Counted from the stretch's first letter, positions 5,578 to 15,000 are shown. The stretch: 28,035 nt of DNA from DATEEW01 sp035273665 (GCA_035273665.1 DATEOW010000121.1:1-28035); one strand, 5' to 3'. Made by a program: numbers and translations. The notes: generated by a model from the sequence alone, not told the origin.

Positions 5578-6723
5578 CTAGCGACTCTTGACCTCCCAGG
5601 TTCCATTCTTCGATACGAGTTGCCGGTCGCAACCCAATTCATCGCGCGAAGCCTCGTGCCCCGGCAAATCGACAATGACGACTTCACCCGCCGCACGCAA
5701 TGCGGCGATGCGTTCATTCAACGCAGTATCCGATATATAGGGCGCCAGAATCGCGCCGGGGAATTTCTGTGCCGGCGCCACTCGTGCAAGATCGCGTAAG
5801 TCGAGCGAAAAACCGGTCGCCGGACGTGCGCGACCAAAGGCACGGCCGACTTCATCGTACCGGCCACCCAAAGCAATCGCATTCGGCAAACCTTTGAGAT
5901 AAGCCGCGAACACCACACCGCTGTGATAGTGATAGCCGCGCAAATCCGCCAGATCGATGCTGATCTCCATGCCGTTATCTTTGGCAAGCGCGGACAAGTC
6001 GCCCAGCGCACGATCAATCGCTGGCAGGTTCGGCAGTACTTTGCGGGCGCGGTCGAGCACTTCCGGCCCACCATACAAATCGGCCAGCGAAAGAAAAGCC
6101 TCACGTGTCTTGGCCTCGAAATTCGCGGTCAGCGCGACGAGACGAGGCCGATCTTTTGCGACGAGCACATCGAGTAATTCCGCTTCGGCCGCATCGCTCA
6201 AGCCCGCGTGTTCGGCCAGCGCTTCAAAGACGCCAACGTGTGCGAGATCCAAACAGATATCGTTCAATCCGCAGCGCTGCAGCGCCGTGCGCAGAAGCCG
6301 TTGGATTTCGATATCGCTCTCGATGCCTGCGTGACCGTAGATTTCGGCGCCGACCTGTAGGGGCTCACGTGTCGCGGTGATGCCGCGAGGGCGCGTATGC
6401 AACACGGTGCCGCAATAACACAGGCGCGTTACACCTTTGCGATTGAGAAGATGTGCGTCGATACGCGCGACCTGCGGCGTCATGTCGGCGCGAAATCCCA
6501 TCATCCGTCCGGATAACTGATCGACGAGTTTGAATGTTCGCAGATCCAGATCATGCCCTGTGCCGGTCAGCAACGAGTCGGTGTATTCCAGCATGGGCGG
6601 CTGCACGAGCTCGTACCCATGCACCCGAAAGACTTCCAGCATACGCGCACGCAGGCCCTCGATCGCGCGCGCTTCGGCGGGCAAGATATCTTCGACATAT
6701 TCGGGCAGCAGCCAGTTGAGCAT
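5578..6723 (-). CDS. hisZ: ATP phosphoribosyltransferase regulatory subunit
   Basis: HisZ is a catalytically inactive paralogue of histidyl-tRNA synthetase that assembles with short-form HisG to give active, histidine-regulated ATP phosphoribosyltransferase, the first step of histidine synthesis. The 381-residue product shows the class II synthetase fold without the anticodon-binding domain: LLPEYVEDILPAEA at the N-terminus, FRADMTPQVARIDAHLL (about 98-114, motif 2-like) and ALGGRYDEVGRAFGRARPATGFS near 285-307. True HisS is encoded separately in this window (13685-14980), which supports calling this one HisZ. Its ATG lies 1 bp after the DUF2065 stop. Location between hflC and purA is customary in betaproteobacteria, with hisG elsewhere. 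Confidence 0.95.
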   Translation of the reverse strand: MLNWLLPEYVEDILPAEARAIEGLRARMLEVFRVHGYELVQPPMLEYTDSLLTGTGHDLDLRTFKLVDQLSGRMMGFRADMTPQVARIDAHLLNRKGVTRLCYCGTVLHTRPRGITATREPLQVGAEIYGHAGIESDIEIQRLLRTALQRCGLNDICLDLAHVGVFEALAEHAGLSDAAEAELLDVLVAKDRPRLVALTANFEAKTREAFLSLADLYGGPEVLDRARKVLPNLPAIDRALGDLSALAKDNGMEISIDLADLRGYHYHSGVVFAAYLKGLPNAIALGGRYDEVGRAFGRARPATGFSLDLRDLARVAPAQKFPGAILAPYISDTALNERIAALRAAGEVVIVDLPGHEASRDELGCDRQLVSKNGTWEVKSR

Positions 6724-6724
6724 A

Positions 6725-6910
6725 TCAATATGTAAAAACGAGCAGGAGGATGCCGATGAGCATGGAGGTCAGACCGAAAAAACGGATCTGACCGTCATTC
6801 ATGGCGGTCAGCCGGCGAAAGGTCTCGCGCCATAGCCCGGGTGCAATGAAAGGCAAAATACCTTCGATCACCAGCACCAATGCCAGCGCCATCAACCATT
6901 GCCCGCTCAC
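6725..6910 (-). CDS. DUF2065 family small membrane protein (YjeT-like)
   Basis: The 61-residue protein consists of two hydrophobic helices, about 4-24 (WLMALALVLVIEGILPFIAP) and 44-60 (FFGLTSMLIGILLLVFTY), joined by a short basic loop with an RRLTAM segment. This matches the DUF2065/YjeT pattern commonly found after hflC. Function is unknown; proximity suggests a link with the HflKC/FtsH membrane complex but that is only inference. The start is GTG (6908-6910), overlapping the hflC stop as GTGA, and hisZ begins 1 bp after its stop. Confidence 0.88.
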   Translation of the reverse strand: MSGQWLMALALVLVIEGILPFIAPGLWRETFRRLTAMNDGQIRFFGLTSMLIGILLLVFTY

Positions 6911-7794
6911 CGGCCGGCCGCAGCGCCCCGATCGGGGTTTTTGAAATACTTGAAGAAGTCGGAATTCGGATCGAGTACGAGCACGTCGCTGCGGCTGCTG
7001 AAGCCTTGGCGGTAGACGTCCAGACTGCGGTAGAAGGAATAGAACTCAGGATTTTCGCTGAAGGCACGTCCGTAAATCGCGGCGGCACGCGCATCCCCTT
7101 CACCTTTGGTCGTCTGCGCCTTCTTGTACGCGTTGGCAATGATCACTTCGCGCTGTCTATCCGCTTCGGCTTTGATTTTTTCCGCCTCGGAGAAACCCTG
7201 TGAACGCAATTGACTCGCTACCGCGCGCCGTTCCGCGTTCATACGGTTATAGACGGCATCGGTGACGTCCACCGGCAACTCGACGCGTTTCAATCGCACA
7301 TCAACGATCTTGATGCCAAGACGGCTGGCGCCGATTTGTGCCTTGTCGAGTGCCGCTTTCATGATTTCTTCGCGTTTGCCCGAAACGACTTCTTGCACCG
7401 TGCGTTCGCCGAACTCTTCGCGCAGTGCGGAGTTCATCAACTGGCCGAGCTGCGTCGTCGCACGAGCTTCGTCTTCGCCAATCTTGGTGTAGTACTCGCG
7501 CACATCGGCGATACGCCATTGCACGAAAGAATCGACCAGCAGATTTTTCTTTTCCTTGGTCTGAAAACGTTCCGTTTCCGGCGTATCCAGCGTCAAAAGA
7601 CGGTCGTCGAAGTAACGCACACGCTGCAAAGCCGGCACCTTCCAGTGCAAGCCCGGCTCATCGACCACGCGCATGATTTCACCGAATTGCGATACCAGAG
7701 CGGACTCACGCTCATCGACGGTATAAGTGGACAGGCTGACCAATACCAACACCACCAGTACGATCAACAATCCGAGACCCAAACTTGGTTTCAT
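6907..7794 (-). CDS. hflC: HflC, SPFH-domain modulator of FtsH protease
   Basis: HflC pairs with HflK in a large periplasm-facing cage around the membrane protease FtsH and modulates its activity. The 295-residue protein has one N-terminal membrane helix (about 5-23, LGLGLLIVLVVLVLVSLSTY), then an SPFH/band-7 domain beginning YTVDERESALVSQFGE and a long charged alpha-helical stretch (SQGFSEAEKIKAEADRQ) typical of the cage wall. It lies 11 bp downstream of hflK and overlaps DUF2065 by 4 bp. The length equals that of E. coli-type HflC proteins. Confidence 0.97.
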   Translation of the reverse strand: MKPSLGLGLLIVLVVLVLVSLSTYTVDERESALVSQFGEIMRVVDEPGLHWKVPALQRVRYFDDRLLTLDTPETERFQTKEKKNLLVDSFVQWRIADVREYYTKIGEDEARATTQLGQLMNSALREEFGERTVQEVVSGKREEIMKAALDKAQIGASRLGIKIVDVRLKRVELPVDVTDAVYNRMNAERRAVASQLRSQGFSEAEKIKAEADRQREVIIANAYKKAQTTKGEGDARAAAIYGRAFSENPEFYSFYRSLDVYRQGFSSRSDVLVLDPNSDFFKYFKNPDRGAAAGR

Positions 7795-7805
7795 GTCAGG
7801 GCTCC

Positions 7806-8999
7806 TCAGCGCGCGTCGCGTTCGCGGCTGCGCAATGTTTCGCGCGAGCGTGCCAACGCATCGTTATTCGACGGTATTTCTGCCGCAGGCGCGCTGCGTG
7901 TCACAGCGGGTGTCTCCGGCGGATGACCCGAAGACATTTGTATCAACTTGTCGAGCGGTAGAAAAAGCATGTTACTGCCTGCCCGGGCGTCCACCATGAT
8001 TTTGCTGCTGTTGGTCAGTACCTGCTGCATGGCATCCAAATAGAGGCGCTCGCGCGTCACGCCCGGCGCCTTCGAATACTCGGTGAGTATGGACTTGAAG
8101 CGCGATGCTTCACCTTCTGCGCTTGCTACCACTCTTTCACGATAGCCATTGGCTTCCTCTGTCAGGCGGGAAGCGGTTCCTTCCGCTTTAGGCACCACAT
8201 CGTTGTAGTAGGCCTGGCCTTCGTTCTTCTGCCGCTCAAGGTCCTGCTTAGCCTTGACCGCGTCGTCGAAAGAAGCCTGCACCGGCTCCGGCGGCTGCGC
8301 GTTGGCGAGCTGTACGCTACCGATAAGAATGCCGCTGCCGTAGCGATCGAGCGTGTCCTGGATCAATTTTCTCGCCTGCTCAGCGATTTGCTCCCGGCCT
8401 TCGTACAACACGAAATCCATGCTGGACTTGCCGACGATTTCGCGCATGGCGCTTTCGGAGACCTGCAACACCATTTCCTCTTGCTGGCGCACATTCAATT
8501 TGAAATCTTTTGCATCCTTGAGCGAATACACCACCGCGAACTGAATATCCACGATGTTCTCATCGCGCGTGAGCATAAGCGACTCGCGCTCGCGCGCCGC
8601 CTTATTCTTGTTGCGCGTGCCGATTTCCAGGTTGCGCGACTGAAGAAGGTTTACCACTTCATGCGTCTGGATCGGATAAGGGAAACGCCAGTGCAAGCCG
8701 GAGCCGACCGTAGCCGTGTGTTTACCGAAGGTCAGGACCAGCGCGCGCTCGGGCTCCTCGACTTTGAAAATGCCGCTGGCAAGCCAGACGAGAAGAATGA
8801 GCGTGAACAACATGAAGAATCCGCCGAATTGCCGGATGCCCGGAGGGGGTCCGCCGCTTCCGCTGTCCCCGCCTTTGCGGCCGAATAAGCCGCCTAGACG
8901 TTGGTTCAGGTTGCGCCACATCTCGTCGAGATCGGGCGGGCCGTTTTCATTCCCGCCGCTGCCGCCTTTGCGGCCCCACTGCGGATCGTTCAATGACAT
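7806..8999 (-). CDS. hflK: HflK, SPFH-domain modulator of FtsH protease
   Basis: HflK is the partner of HflC. The 397-residue product begins with a cytoplasmic glycine-rich segment (about 10-55: KGGSGGNENG, GGDSGSGGPPP), followed by one membrane helix (about 57-78, FGGFFMLFTLILLVWLASGI), the SPFH domain (KVEEPERALVLTFGKHTATV) and a helical C-terminal region. The Gly-rich N-terminus distinguishes HflK from HflC. The ATG at 8997-8999 starts MSLNDPQWG, a conserved HflK opening. It follows hflX by 8 bp and precedes hflC by 11 bp, an intact hflX-hflK-hflC cluster. Confidence 0.97.
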   Translation of the reverse strand: MSLNDPQWGRKGGSGGNENGPPDLDEMWRNLNQRLGGLFGRKGGDSGSGGPPPGIRQFGGFFMLFTLILLVWLASGIFKVEEPERALVLTFGKHTATVGSGLHWRFPYPIQTHEVVNLLQSRNLEIGTRNKNKAARERESLMLTRDENIVDIQFAVVYSLKDAKDFKLNVRQQEEMVLQVSESAMREIVGKSSMDFVLYEGREQIAEQARKLIQDTLDRYGSGILIGSVQLANAQPPEPVQASFDDAVKAKQDLERQKNEGQAYYNDVVPKAEGTASRLTEEANGYRERVVASAEGEASRFKSILTEYSKAPGVTRERLYLDAMQQVLTNSSKIMVDARAGSNMLFLPLDKLIQMSSGHPPETPAVTRSAPAAEIPSNNDALARSRETLRSRERDAR

Positions 9000-9007
9000 A
9001 TATGAAA

Positions 9008-10180
9008 TTATTCGACTGAATGTGATGAATATGGACGGCCGTTTGAGGCCTGCGTCTCGCCGCTTTGCGCGCCCCGCGCAGCGGCGACATCGACGAGCGC
9101 TTGACGTAAGGCTTCCAGTCCCTGCCCTGTCTTTGCGCTCAAGCGAACGCGCGCGATCTTAGCATACTCGTCCCGGTCTAGACCGGGCGACATGCCACTC
9201 AGGTCGATCTTGTTCCAGACCAGGATTTGGGGAATATCCTGCGCGCCGATGTCTTCAAGGACTTTATTGACCTCGGCGATCTGCGCATCGCGTACCGCGC
9301 TGGAGGAATCGACCACATGCAGGAGCAGATCGGCATGCACGGTCTCCTCTAGGGTCGCGCGGAATGCGGCAACCAAAGTGGTGGGCAGTTCGCGGATAAA
9401 GCCGACCGTGTCAGAGATCGTGATATTGCCCACCTCGGGCAGATAAAGGCGCCGCGTGGTGGTATCCAGGGTGGCAAATAGCTGATTGGCTGCATAGGCG
9501 CCCGCGTGGGTCAACGCATTGAACAGCGTTGACTTACCGGCATTGGTATAACCGACCAGCGATACGGATAACACTTGTCCCCGCATGCGCGCACGGCGTT
9601 GCACATCCCGCTGCCGCTGCAGCTTTTGTAGCTGCGCCTTGAGCGTTTTGACCCGATCCCCAAGCAAGCGGCGGTCGGTTTCAAGCTGTGTTTCACCCGG
9701 TCCGCGCAGACCAATCCCACCCTTTTGCCGTTCCAAGTGAGTCCAGCCCCGCACGAGACGCGTCGCAAGATGTTGCAATTGCGCGAGCTCGACTTGGACT
9801 TTCCCTTCGTGGCTTTGTGCGCGCTGGGCAAAGATATCCAGAATAAGGCTGGTCCGGTCGATGACCCGACACTTGAGTTCCGCCTCCAAATTGCGCTGCT
9901 GCGCCGGCGAGAGTGCGTGGTTGAAAATTACCAGTTCGGCGCCGGTTTGGGCGCACGTCTCGGCGATTTCCTGCACCTTGCCGGAGCCTGCGAATAACGC
10001 GGAGTCGGGACGCGAACGCTTGCCCTGCACGATGCCCAGGACGATTAAACCTGCGCTCTGAACAAGAAGCGCCAGTTCGGACTGGCTTTCTGCGTAGTCG
10101 ATTGCGCCGAAATCGAGCGCGACGAGAAGTGCTTTGGTCGGTGCGGCCTCAGCCGTGATCGGAGCCGGTCGTTCAAACAT
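9008..10180 (-). CDS. hflX: Ribosome-associated GTPase HflX
   Basis: HflX binds the 50S subunit and splits stalled or heat-damaged ribosomes. The 390-residue protein has the N-terminal HflX nucleotide-binding-like domain (about 15-105, with LFAGSGKVQEIAE), the conserved linker GGIGLRGPGETQLETDRR (about 154-171) before a coiled coil, and a G domain with G1 GYTNAGKST (210-218), G3 DTVGF and G4 NKID. I use ATG 10178-10180; a TTG one codon earlier is also possible. It lies 28 bp after hfq, as in E. coli, so it is likely in the same transcript. The C-terminal extension is short. Confidence 0.96.
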   Translation of the reverse strand: MFERPAPITAEAAPTKALLVALDFGAIDYAESQSELALLVQSAGLIVLGIVQGKRSRPDSALFAGSGKVQEIAETCAQTGAELVIFNHALSPAQQRNLEAELKCRVIDRTSLILDIFAQRAQSHEGKVQVELAQLQHLATRLVRGWTHLERQKGGIGLRGPGETQLETDRRLLGDRVKTLKAQLQKLQRQRDVQRRARMRGQVLSVSLVGYTNAGKSTLFNALTHAGAYAANQLFATLDTTTRRLYLPEVGNITISDTVGFIRELPTTLVAAFRATLEETVHADLLLHVVDSSSAVRDAQIAEVNKVLEDIGAQDIPQILVWNKIDLSGMSPGLDRDEYAKIARVRLSAKTGQGLEALRQALVDVAAARGAQSGETQASNGRPYSSHSVE

Positions 10181-10208
10181 CAAGCCGGCTCAGGGAACAA
10201 TCAAACAC

Positions 10209-10445
10209 TCATGAACCTTCACCTTCGAAGTTCAAGGTCACGGGACGCGCAGGGACAACAGTGGATATAGCGTGTTTGTAAACCATCTGGGTCACGGTAT
10301 TTTTCAGCAGAACCACGTATTGATCGAAGGATTCCACCTGCCCTTGAAGCTTGATGCCGTTGACCAGATAAATGGATACCGGAATGTGCTCCTTGCGCAG
10401 TGTATTGAGGAACGGGTCTTGTAGCAGTTGCCCTTTATTGCTCAT
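10209..10445 (-). CDS. hfq: RNA chaperone Hfq
   Basis: Hfq forms a hexameric Sm-like ring that helps small RNAs pair with mRNAs. The 78-residue protein has the expected Sm1 (about 8-50: LLQDPFLNTLRKEHIPVSIY through KLQGQVESFDQYVVLL) and Sm2 (YKHAIS, with proximal-site His/Lys residues) motifs and a very short C-terminal tail (PARPVTLNFEGEGS), as is common in betaproteobacteria. A GGAG box precedes the ATG (10443-10445). The 59-bp spacer from der contains AT-rich sequence (around 10465-10490) that could host a weak promoter. Confidence 0.98.
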   Translation of the reverse strand: MSNKGQLLQDPFLNTLRKEHIPVSIYLVNGIKLQGQVESFDQYVVLLKNTVTQMVYKHAISTVVPARPVTLNFEGEGS

Positions 10446-10504
10446 GGTTGCTCCGGAAGTTGTTGTTATTAAGCTACTACTCTAATTCATTTCCCGGGCC
10501 GGTG

Positions 10505-11854
10505 CTATCTACGACCGGCACGCTTTTCTTTATGCTCGATATATGGATTCCGTGACGTGCGAAACTCCACACGCAAAGGCGTCCCCGTCAAACCAAAAGT
10601 CGTGCGAAATACTTTTTCCAAATAACGCCGATACGTATCGGAGACATGATCGAGCGCACTACCATGGATCACGATCACCGGTGGATTGTTCCCACCTTGA
10701 TGCGCATAACGCAATTTCGGTCTGAACAATCCTGCACGTGGCGGCGCCTGTTTGGCGACCGCCGCCATCATCGCGCGGGTCAGGCGCGGTGTCGGCAGCT
10801 TCGACATTGCTGCCTGGTAGGCCTCATCTACTGAAGCAAGTACTGCACCCAGCCCAGTGCCTTCGCGTGCGGAGATAAAATGTGTCCGCGCAAAAGATAG
10901 GAATGCGAGCTTTCGTTCCAACTGGCCCTTGATCTGCTCGCGTGGATAATCTTCCACGCCGTCCCACTTGTTCACCGCGACCACCAGCGCGCGGCCACGC
11001 TCAACGATGAACCCTGCAAGATGTGCATCTTGATCGGAAATTTCTGCCTGCGCATCGAGGACCAAGACCACGACATTGGCTTCATCGATCGCTTGCAGTG
11101 TTTTGATGACCGAAAATTTTTCCACCGCCTCGAAGACCTTGCCTCGTCGCCGCACCCCCGCCGTGTCGATCAACACATAGGATTTGCCTTTGCGTTCGAA
11201 CGGAACATGAATGCTATCCCGCGTGGTACCGGGCTGATCGAAAGCAATCAGCCGCTCTTCGCCCAAGAGACTGTTGATGAGAGTCGACTTACCGACGTTG
11301 GGCCGGCCGATTACCGCGATATGTGGGACTTCCGGCAAAACTTCGGTTTCAGCTTCCGGGACCGGAAGCGCCGCGAGCACGTCATCGATCAATTCCCGAA
11401 CGCCGTCACCATGCGCAGCCGAGACGGGATGGGGATCGCCCAATCCCATTTCGTGGAATTCGGCGGTAACCATGGGCGCGTTCATGCCCTCGGTCTTGTT
11501 GACGGCAAGCCATACACGCGAAGAGAGTCGACGCAATACTTCGCCCACCCGCTTGTCCTGCGGCGTGAGTCCTTCGCGACCATCAACAAGGAAGATCACG
11601 GCGTCCGCTTCGGCCAGCGCCGTTTCCGTCTGCTTGGCCATTTCGCGCAGGATGCCGTCTTTCGCGATCGGCTCAAGACCGCCAGTGTCGACGACCAGAT
11701 AAGGACGGTCGCCCAGACGTCCTTCACCATAGTGGCGATCGCGCGTTAGGCCCGGCATGTCTGCCACGAGCGCATCGCGGGAGCGTGTCAGCCGGTTGAA
11801 TAGTGTGGACTTGCCGACGTTAGGCCGGCCGACGAGTACCAAGGTCGGTTTCAT
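10505..11854 (-). CDS. der: Ribosome biogenesis GTPase Der (EngA)
   Basis: Der has two tandem GTPase domains and a KH-like domain and is required for 50S assembly. The 449-residue product shows the duplicated P-loops GRPNVGKST at about 9-17 and 183-191, G3 motifs DTGGL and DTAGV, and G4 motifs NKTE (119-122) and NKWD in the second domain. The C-terminal KH-like part includes GGNNPPVIVIHGSALDHVSD, and the end KEKRAGRR is basic. It lies 17 bp after bamB, in the yfgM-bamB-der order found in many proteobacteria. Confidence 0.98.
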   Translation of the reverse strand: MKPTLVLVGRPNVGKSTLFNRLTRSRDALVADMPGLTRDRHYGEGRLGDRPYLVVDTGGLEPIAKDGILREMAKQTETALAEADAVIFLVDGREGLTPQDKRVGEVLRRLSSRVWLAVNKTEGMNAPMVTAEFHEMGLGDPHPVSAAHGDGVRELIDDVLAALPVPEAETEVLPEVPHIAVIGRPNVGKSTLINSLLGEERLIAFDQPGTTRDSIHVPFERKGKSYVLIDTAGVRRRGKVFEAVEKFSVIKTLQAIDEANVVVLVLDAQAEISDQDAHLAGFIVERGRALVVAVNKWDGVEDYPREQIKGQLERKLAFLSFARTHFISAREGTGLGAVLASVDEAYQAAMSKLPTPRLTRAMMAAVAKQAPPRAGLFRPKLRYAHQGGNNPPVIVIHGSALDHVSDTYRRYLEKVFRTTFGLTGTPLRVEFRTSRNPYIEHKEKRAGRR

Positions 11855-11871
11855 GAATACCGCTTAAGTGA

Positions 11872-13047
11872 TTAGCGCGCGGGGGCAACCTGCGCGATGG
11901 CGTAGAGATTGCCATTGCCGGTCTGCACCAGATAGCCCTCGGTAATCGCAATCGGCGCGCTGTAAATAGAAGAACCGTCGGTCGCCTGCCGGCCCATAAA
12001 ATTGCCAGTGTCGCGCGCAAGTAGATGAACGAAGCCCTCTACGTCGCCGACGGCGACCGTGTCGCCTAGGGACAAGGGTGCGCTTAAATTACGATTGGCG
12101 AGTTTGTCCTGGCGCCACAGGCTGTTGCCCGAGGCGCGATCGAGTGCCGACACCGCGCCGCGCTCTTCGCTCACGAACACATATCGTCCATCGACCGTGA
12201 GGCCGCTGCTGGAAGACATGTCGCGGGCCCAGATGCCGTTGCCCGTACTTAAATCGAAGCAAGCGACGCGTCCTTGAAACGCGGCGGCGCAAGCTTCGCG
12301 CTCGCCGATCCAAGGCACGCCGATGACATCCGCTACGCGTTCCAATTCGGTTGTGCCTTTGGGCAAGGCGACGGTACCTTCCCAGCGCAATCCGCCATTG
12401 TTCAAGGCAACCGCGACAAGTTTGCCGCCGGGAAAACCGGAGAACGCCATGCCATTTCGCAGCGTCAGCCCCACGGCGCTTCGGACCGAGAGCGAGGCCG
12501 CGGCGCGTTGATACACCCAACGGCGTTTGCCGTCCCGCACGTCGAAAGCAAATAGCCGGCTGTCCGCGCTACGCACCACGACAAGATCATTTGCAATGGC
12601 AGGCGGCGCCAGCACTTCACTGGAGACCCTCGCGCGCCATAGCACACGGCCATTTTCATCGAGCGTGACAACCTCGCCTTCGGTCGTCCCGACCACGGCG
12701 ACCTTGCCATTGCTCCCCACTCCTGCGCTGAGCGTGGAGGGTAATTTCACCCGCCAGATTTCCCGGCCGGTTCGCTCCTCTACCCGCAGTACAGTGCCGT
12801 CTTGTCCGGCAGCATAAATGTTGCCCTGAACCAAGACGGGCGCGAAACCCGCGCTCGGCGAACTGCCTACTTTTGTTTGCCAGATCACACGCTGGGCCAC
12901 GGCATTGTCGATATTGACTAAAGGCGCGGGTTTAGGCGCATCGCTTCCGGAGAACCAATTGAGGGGATTCATGCTGCCGCAAGCGCTCAAGAGGACAACC
13001 GTGCACAGGGCGGACGCAAGGACGCATGTTTTGACAAGCCGCTTCAT
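11872..13047 (-). CDS. bamB: Outer membrane assembly lipoprotein BamB
   Basis: BamB is an eight-bladed beta-propeller lipoprotein of the BAM complex, which inserts beta-barrel proteins into the outer membrane. The 391-residue precursor has a lipoprotein signal (MKRLVKTCVLASALCTVVLL) with lipobox LSAC and Cys23 as lipidation site. Recurrent PQQ-like blades are visible as repeated GxVxALD/W-x(3-5) patterns: GKVAVVGTTEGEVVTLDENG, RLFAFDVRDGKRRWVYQ, GAVSALDRASGNSLWRQD. Its ATG overlaps the yfgM stop as ATGA. BamB and YfgM are both linked to envelope biogenesis, which fits their coupling. Confidence 0.96.
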   Translation of the reverse strand: MKRLVKTCVLASALCTVVLLSACGSMNPLNWFSGSDAPKPAPLVNIDNAVAQRVIWQTKVGSSPSAGFAPVLVQGNIYAAGQDGTVLRVEERTGREIWRVKLPSTLSAGVGSNGKVAVVGTTEGEVVTLDENGRVLWRARVSSEVLAPPAIANDLVVVRSADSRLFAFDVRDGKRRWVYQRAAASLSVRSAVGLTLRNGMAFSGFPGGKLVAVALNNGGLRWEGTVALPKGTTELERVADVIGVPWIGEREACAAAFQGRVACFDLSTGNGIWARDMSSSSGLTVDGRYVFVSEERGAVSALDRASGNSLWRQDKLANRNLSAPLSLGDTVAVGDVEGFVHLLARDTGNFMGRQATDGSSIYSAPIAITEGYLVQTGNGNLYAIAQVAPAR

Positions 13048-13682
13048 GCGGGTCCCATCGCATCGAGTTTCATTTGCAGCATATCTCGCCCCAGGCGTTC
13101 ACTCTCTGCCGTCTTGTTGAGGGCATTTGTATAAGCTTCGCGCGCCTCGGCCTTCTTGCCCTGCTCCGCCAAGACATCGCCGCGAGCCTCAAGAAAACGC
13201 GCTTCAAACGAAGGTGCATGTTTCACATCGAGTGTTTTCAAGGCTTCGTCGTACGCTTTTTGATCGAGTAACACCTGCACGAGACGCAGGCGGGCGACCG
13301 ATTGCAAAGCCGGATCGCTGCCCTTCTCGCTGACCCATTGCAGTTGCGCTTGCGCGGTCTTGAGATCGCCGTTGTCAAAATGCACTTTGGCGGAAACCAG
13401 CGCACCGAGTGACGCGTAGACAGTCCCCGAATATTTCTCCAGCAGCGCACCGCTTGCGTCGCCGACCTGCTTGATTTCCTGCGCGTCGGCCGCTCGGACG
13501 AGCTCGAGATAGATCATGCCAGCCTCGACCGCCTGGTTCTGCTTGTGCGAGGTCCAATAGCGGACACCCGCAACGACCAATATGGCCAGAGCCAGGGTGG
13601 TCAACACCAAATTGCCATGGCGTTTCCACCAGTCTTTCAACTGAATCAGTTTTTCTTGTTCGTCCAGATCGTAAGTGGCCAT
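13044..13682 (-). CDS. yfgM: YfgM-like TPR membrane protein (periplasmic chaperone network)
   Basis: The 212-residue protein starts MATYDLDEQEKLIQLKDWWK, the conserved opening of the YfgM/UPF0070 family, followed by one membrane helix (about 24-42, NLVLTTLALAILVVAGVRYW) and a periplasmic TPR-like domain (ALLEKYSGTVYASLGALVSA and so on). E. coli YfgM associates with the SecYEG translocon and the chaperone PpiD. I prefer the ATG at 13680-13682, with GAGGAC upstream and 2 bp after the hisS stop, over a 13-residue longer frame that overlaps hisS. It overlaps bamB by 4 bp at its end. Confidence 0.92.
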   Translation of the reverse strand: MATYDLDEQEKLIQLKDWWKRHGNLVLTTLALAILVVAGVRYWTSHKQNQAVEAGMIYLELVRAADAQEIKQVGDASGALLEKYSGTVYASLGALVSAKVHFDNGDLKTAQAQLQWVSEKGSDPALQSVARLRLVQVLLDQKAYDEALKTLDVKHAPSFEARFLEARGDVLAEQGKKAEAREAYTNALNKTAESERLGRDMLQMKLDAMGPA

Positions 13683-13684
13683 GC

Positions 13685-14980
13685 TTAGTCCTCGTTCTCT
13701 TCTTCGTTCCGGTAAAGCCAATCTGCAACGGCCTCCGGCAGTTTATCGATGGTCACGCGCACTTGAGCGCGCGTCTCCCGCAAGGCCTTGATACTCGCTT
13801 CACCGGCGGCGACTTCGTCTTCGCCGAGAAGAACTGCCAGTTGTGCGCCACTTGCGTCGGCTTTTTTCATCTGCGCTTTAAAGTTACCGCCGCCTGCGTG
13901 GCGGGTCACGGTGAAGCCATGGTCACGCAACGTCTCTGCGACTTTAAAGCTCAAGCGTGCGGCTTCATCGCCTTGATAAAGCACATACAGATCGCAGCCT
14001 TCCGCTTCAAGCCATCCGGCATCGGCGGCAGTTAACAAGGCGAGCAAGCGCTCGACACCCATGGCGAAACCAACAGCGGGCGCAGGCTTGCCGCCGATCT
14101 GTTCGATCAGACCGTCATAGCGACCGCCGGCACAGACCGTTCCCTGCGCTCCCAACTCGGCACTCACCCATTCGAATACGGTGAGATTGTAATAATCCAA
14201 GCCGCGTACAAGACGGGGATTGATTCGGTAAGGAATACCCGCGTCTTTTAGAATCTGTTGCACGCCTTCGAAGTGGGCAAGCGATTCGGCGCCAAGATAA
14301 TCCAACAGTTTCGGGGCGCCGCCGATCATGTCCTGCATGCTCGGGTTCTTGCTGTCGAGTACGCGCAAAGGATTACTTTGTAAGCGACGCTTGGCATCCT
14401 CGTCCAGCTGCGCCGCATGCTCCTGCAAATACGCGATCAACGCTTCGCGATGGGCGAGACGCTCGCTTAAACTGCCGAGGGAATTCAATTCGAGCTTTAT
14501 TCCTTCGAGTCCGAGATCGTCCCATAGGCGCGCGCACATGAGCAGCAGTTCCGCATCGATGTCGGGCCCGGGATAGCCCAAAGCCTCAACGCCGACCTGA
14601 TGAAATTGTCGATAGCGGCCTTTTTGGGGCCGCTCGTGTCGGAACATGGGCCCCATATACCAGAGCCGTTGCGGACCGTTGTAAAGCAACGAGTGTTCAA
14701 TGGTCGCCCGTACGGTCGAAGCAGTGCCCTCGGGTCGCAAAGTCAGATCTTCGCCGTTCAATTCGTCGACAAAACTGTACATCTCTTTCTCGACGATATC
14801 GGTCGCTTCGCCGATCGCTCGGCGGAACAACTGCGTTTGCTCGAGCAAAGGCGTGCGTAGATTGCGATAGCCGTAACCCGCCAGCCAACCGCGCACGATC
14901 TCTTCGAAGCGCTCCCACAATATCGCTTCGGCGGGCAGGATATCGTTCATGCCGCGCACTGCTTGTAAAGATTGACTCAT
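13685..14980 (-). CDS. hisS: Histidyl-tRNA synthetase
   Basis: HisS charges tRNA-His. The 431-residue class II enzyme shows the N-terminal QAVRGMNDILP, motif 2 region (YMGPMFRHERPQKGRYRQFH, about 108-127), the histidine-specific RGLDYYNLTVFEW (about 260-272), motif 3 AVGFAMGVERLLAL and a C-terminal anticodon-binding domain (from about 330, with LYVLYQGDEAARL and the closing helix VADWLYRNEEENED). Family length is standard. It sits between ispG (20 bp gap) and yfgM (2 bp gap), the usual ispG-hisS-yfgM order. Confidence 0.98.
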   Translation of the reverse strand: MSQSLQAVRGMNDILPAEAILWERFEEIVRGWLAGYGYRNLRTPLLEQTQLFRRAIGEATDIVEKEMYSFVDELNGEDLTLRPEGTASTVRATIEHSLLYNGPQRLWYMGPMFRHERPQKGRYRQFHQVGVEALGYPGPDIDAELLLMCARLWDDLGLEGIKLELNSLGSLSERLAHREALIAYLQEHAAQLDEDAKRRLQSNPLRVLDSKNPSMQDMIGGAPKLLDYLGAESLAHFEGVQQILKDAGIPYRINPRLVRGLDYYNLTVFEWVSAELGAQGTVCAGGRYDGLIEQIGGKPAPAVGFAMGVERLLALLTAADAGWLEAEGCDLYVLYQGDEAARLSFKVAETLRDHGFTVTRHAGGGNFKAQMKKADASGAQLAVLLGEDEVAAGEASIKALRETRAQVRVTIDKLPEAVADWLYRNEEENED

Positions 14981-15000
14981 GGCGTCGGTGTCGTGCCGCT

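Noticed and set aside
5553..5717. N-terminal extension of PurA
   Set aside because: The extra 55 residues overlap the 3' coding part of hisZ and do not resemble PurA; the family start is MVKNVVVVG at 5552.
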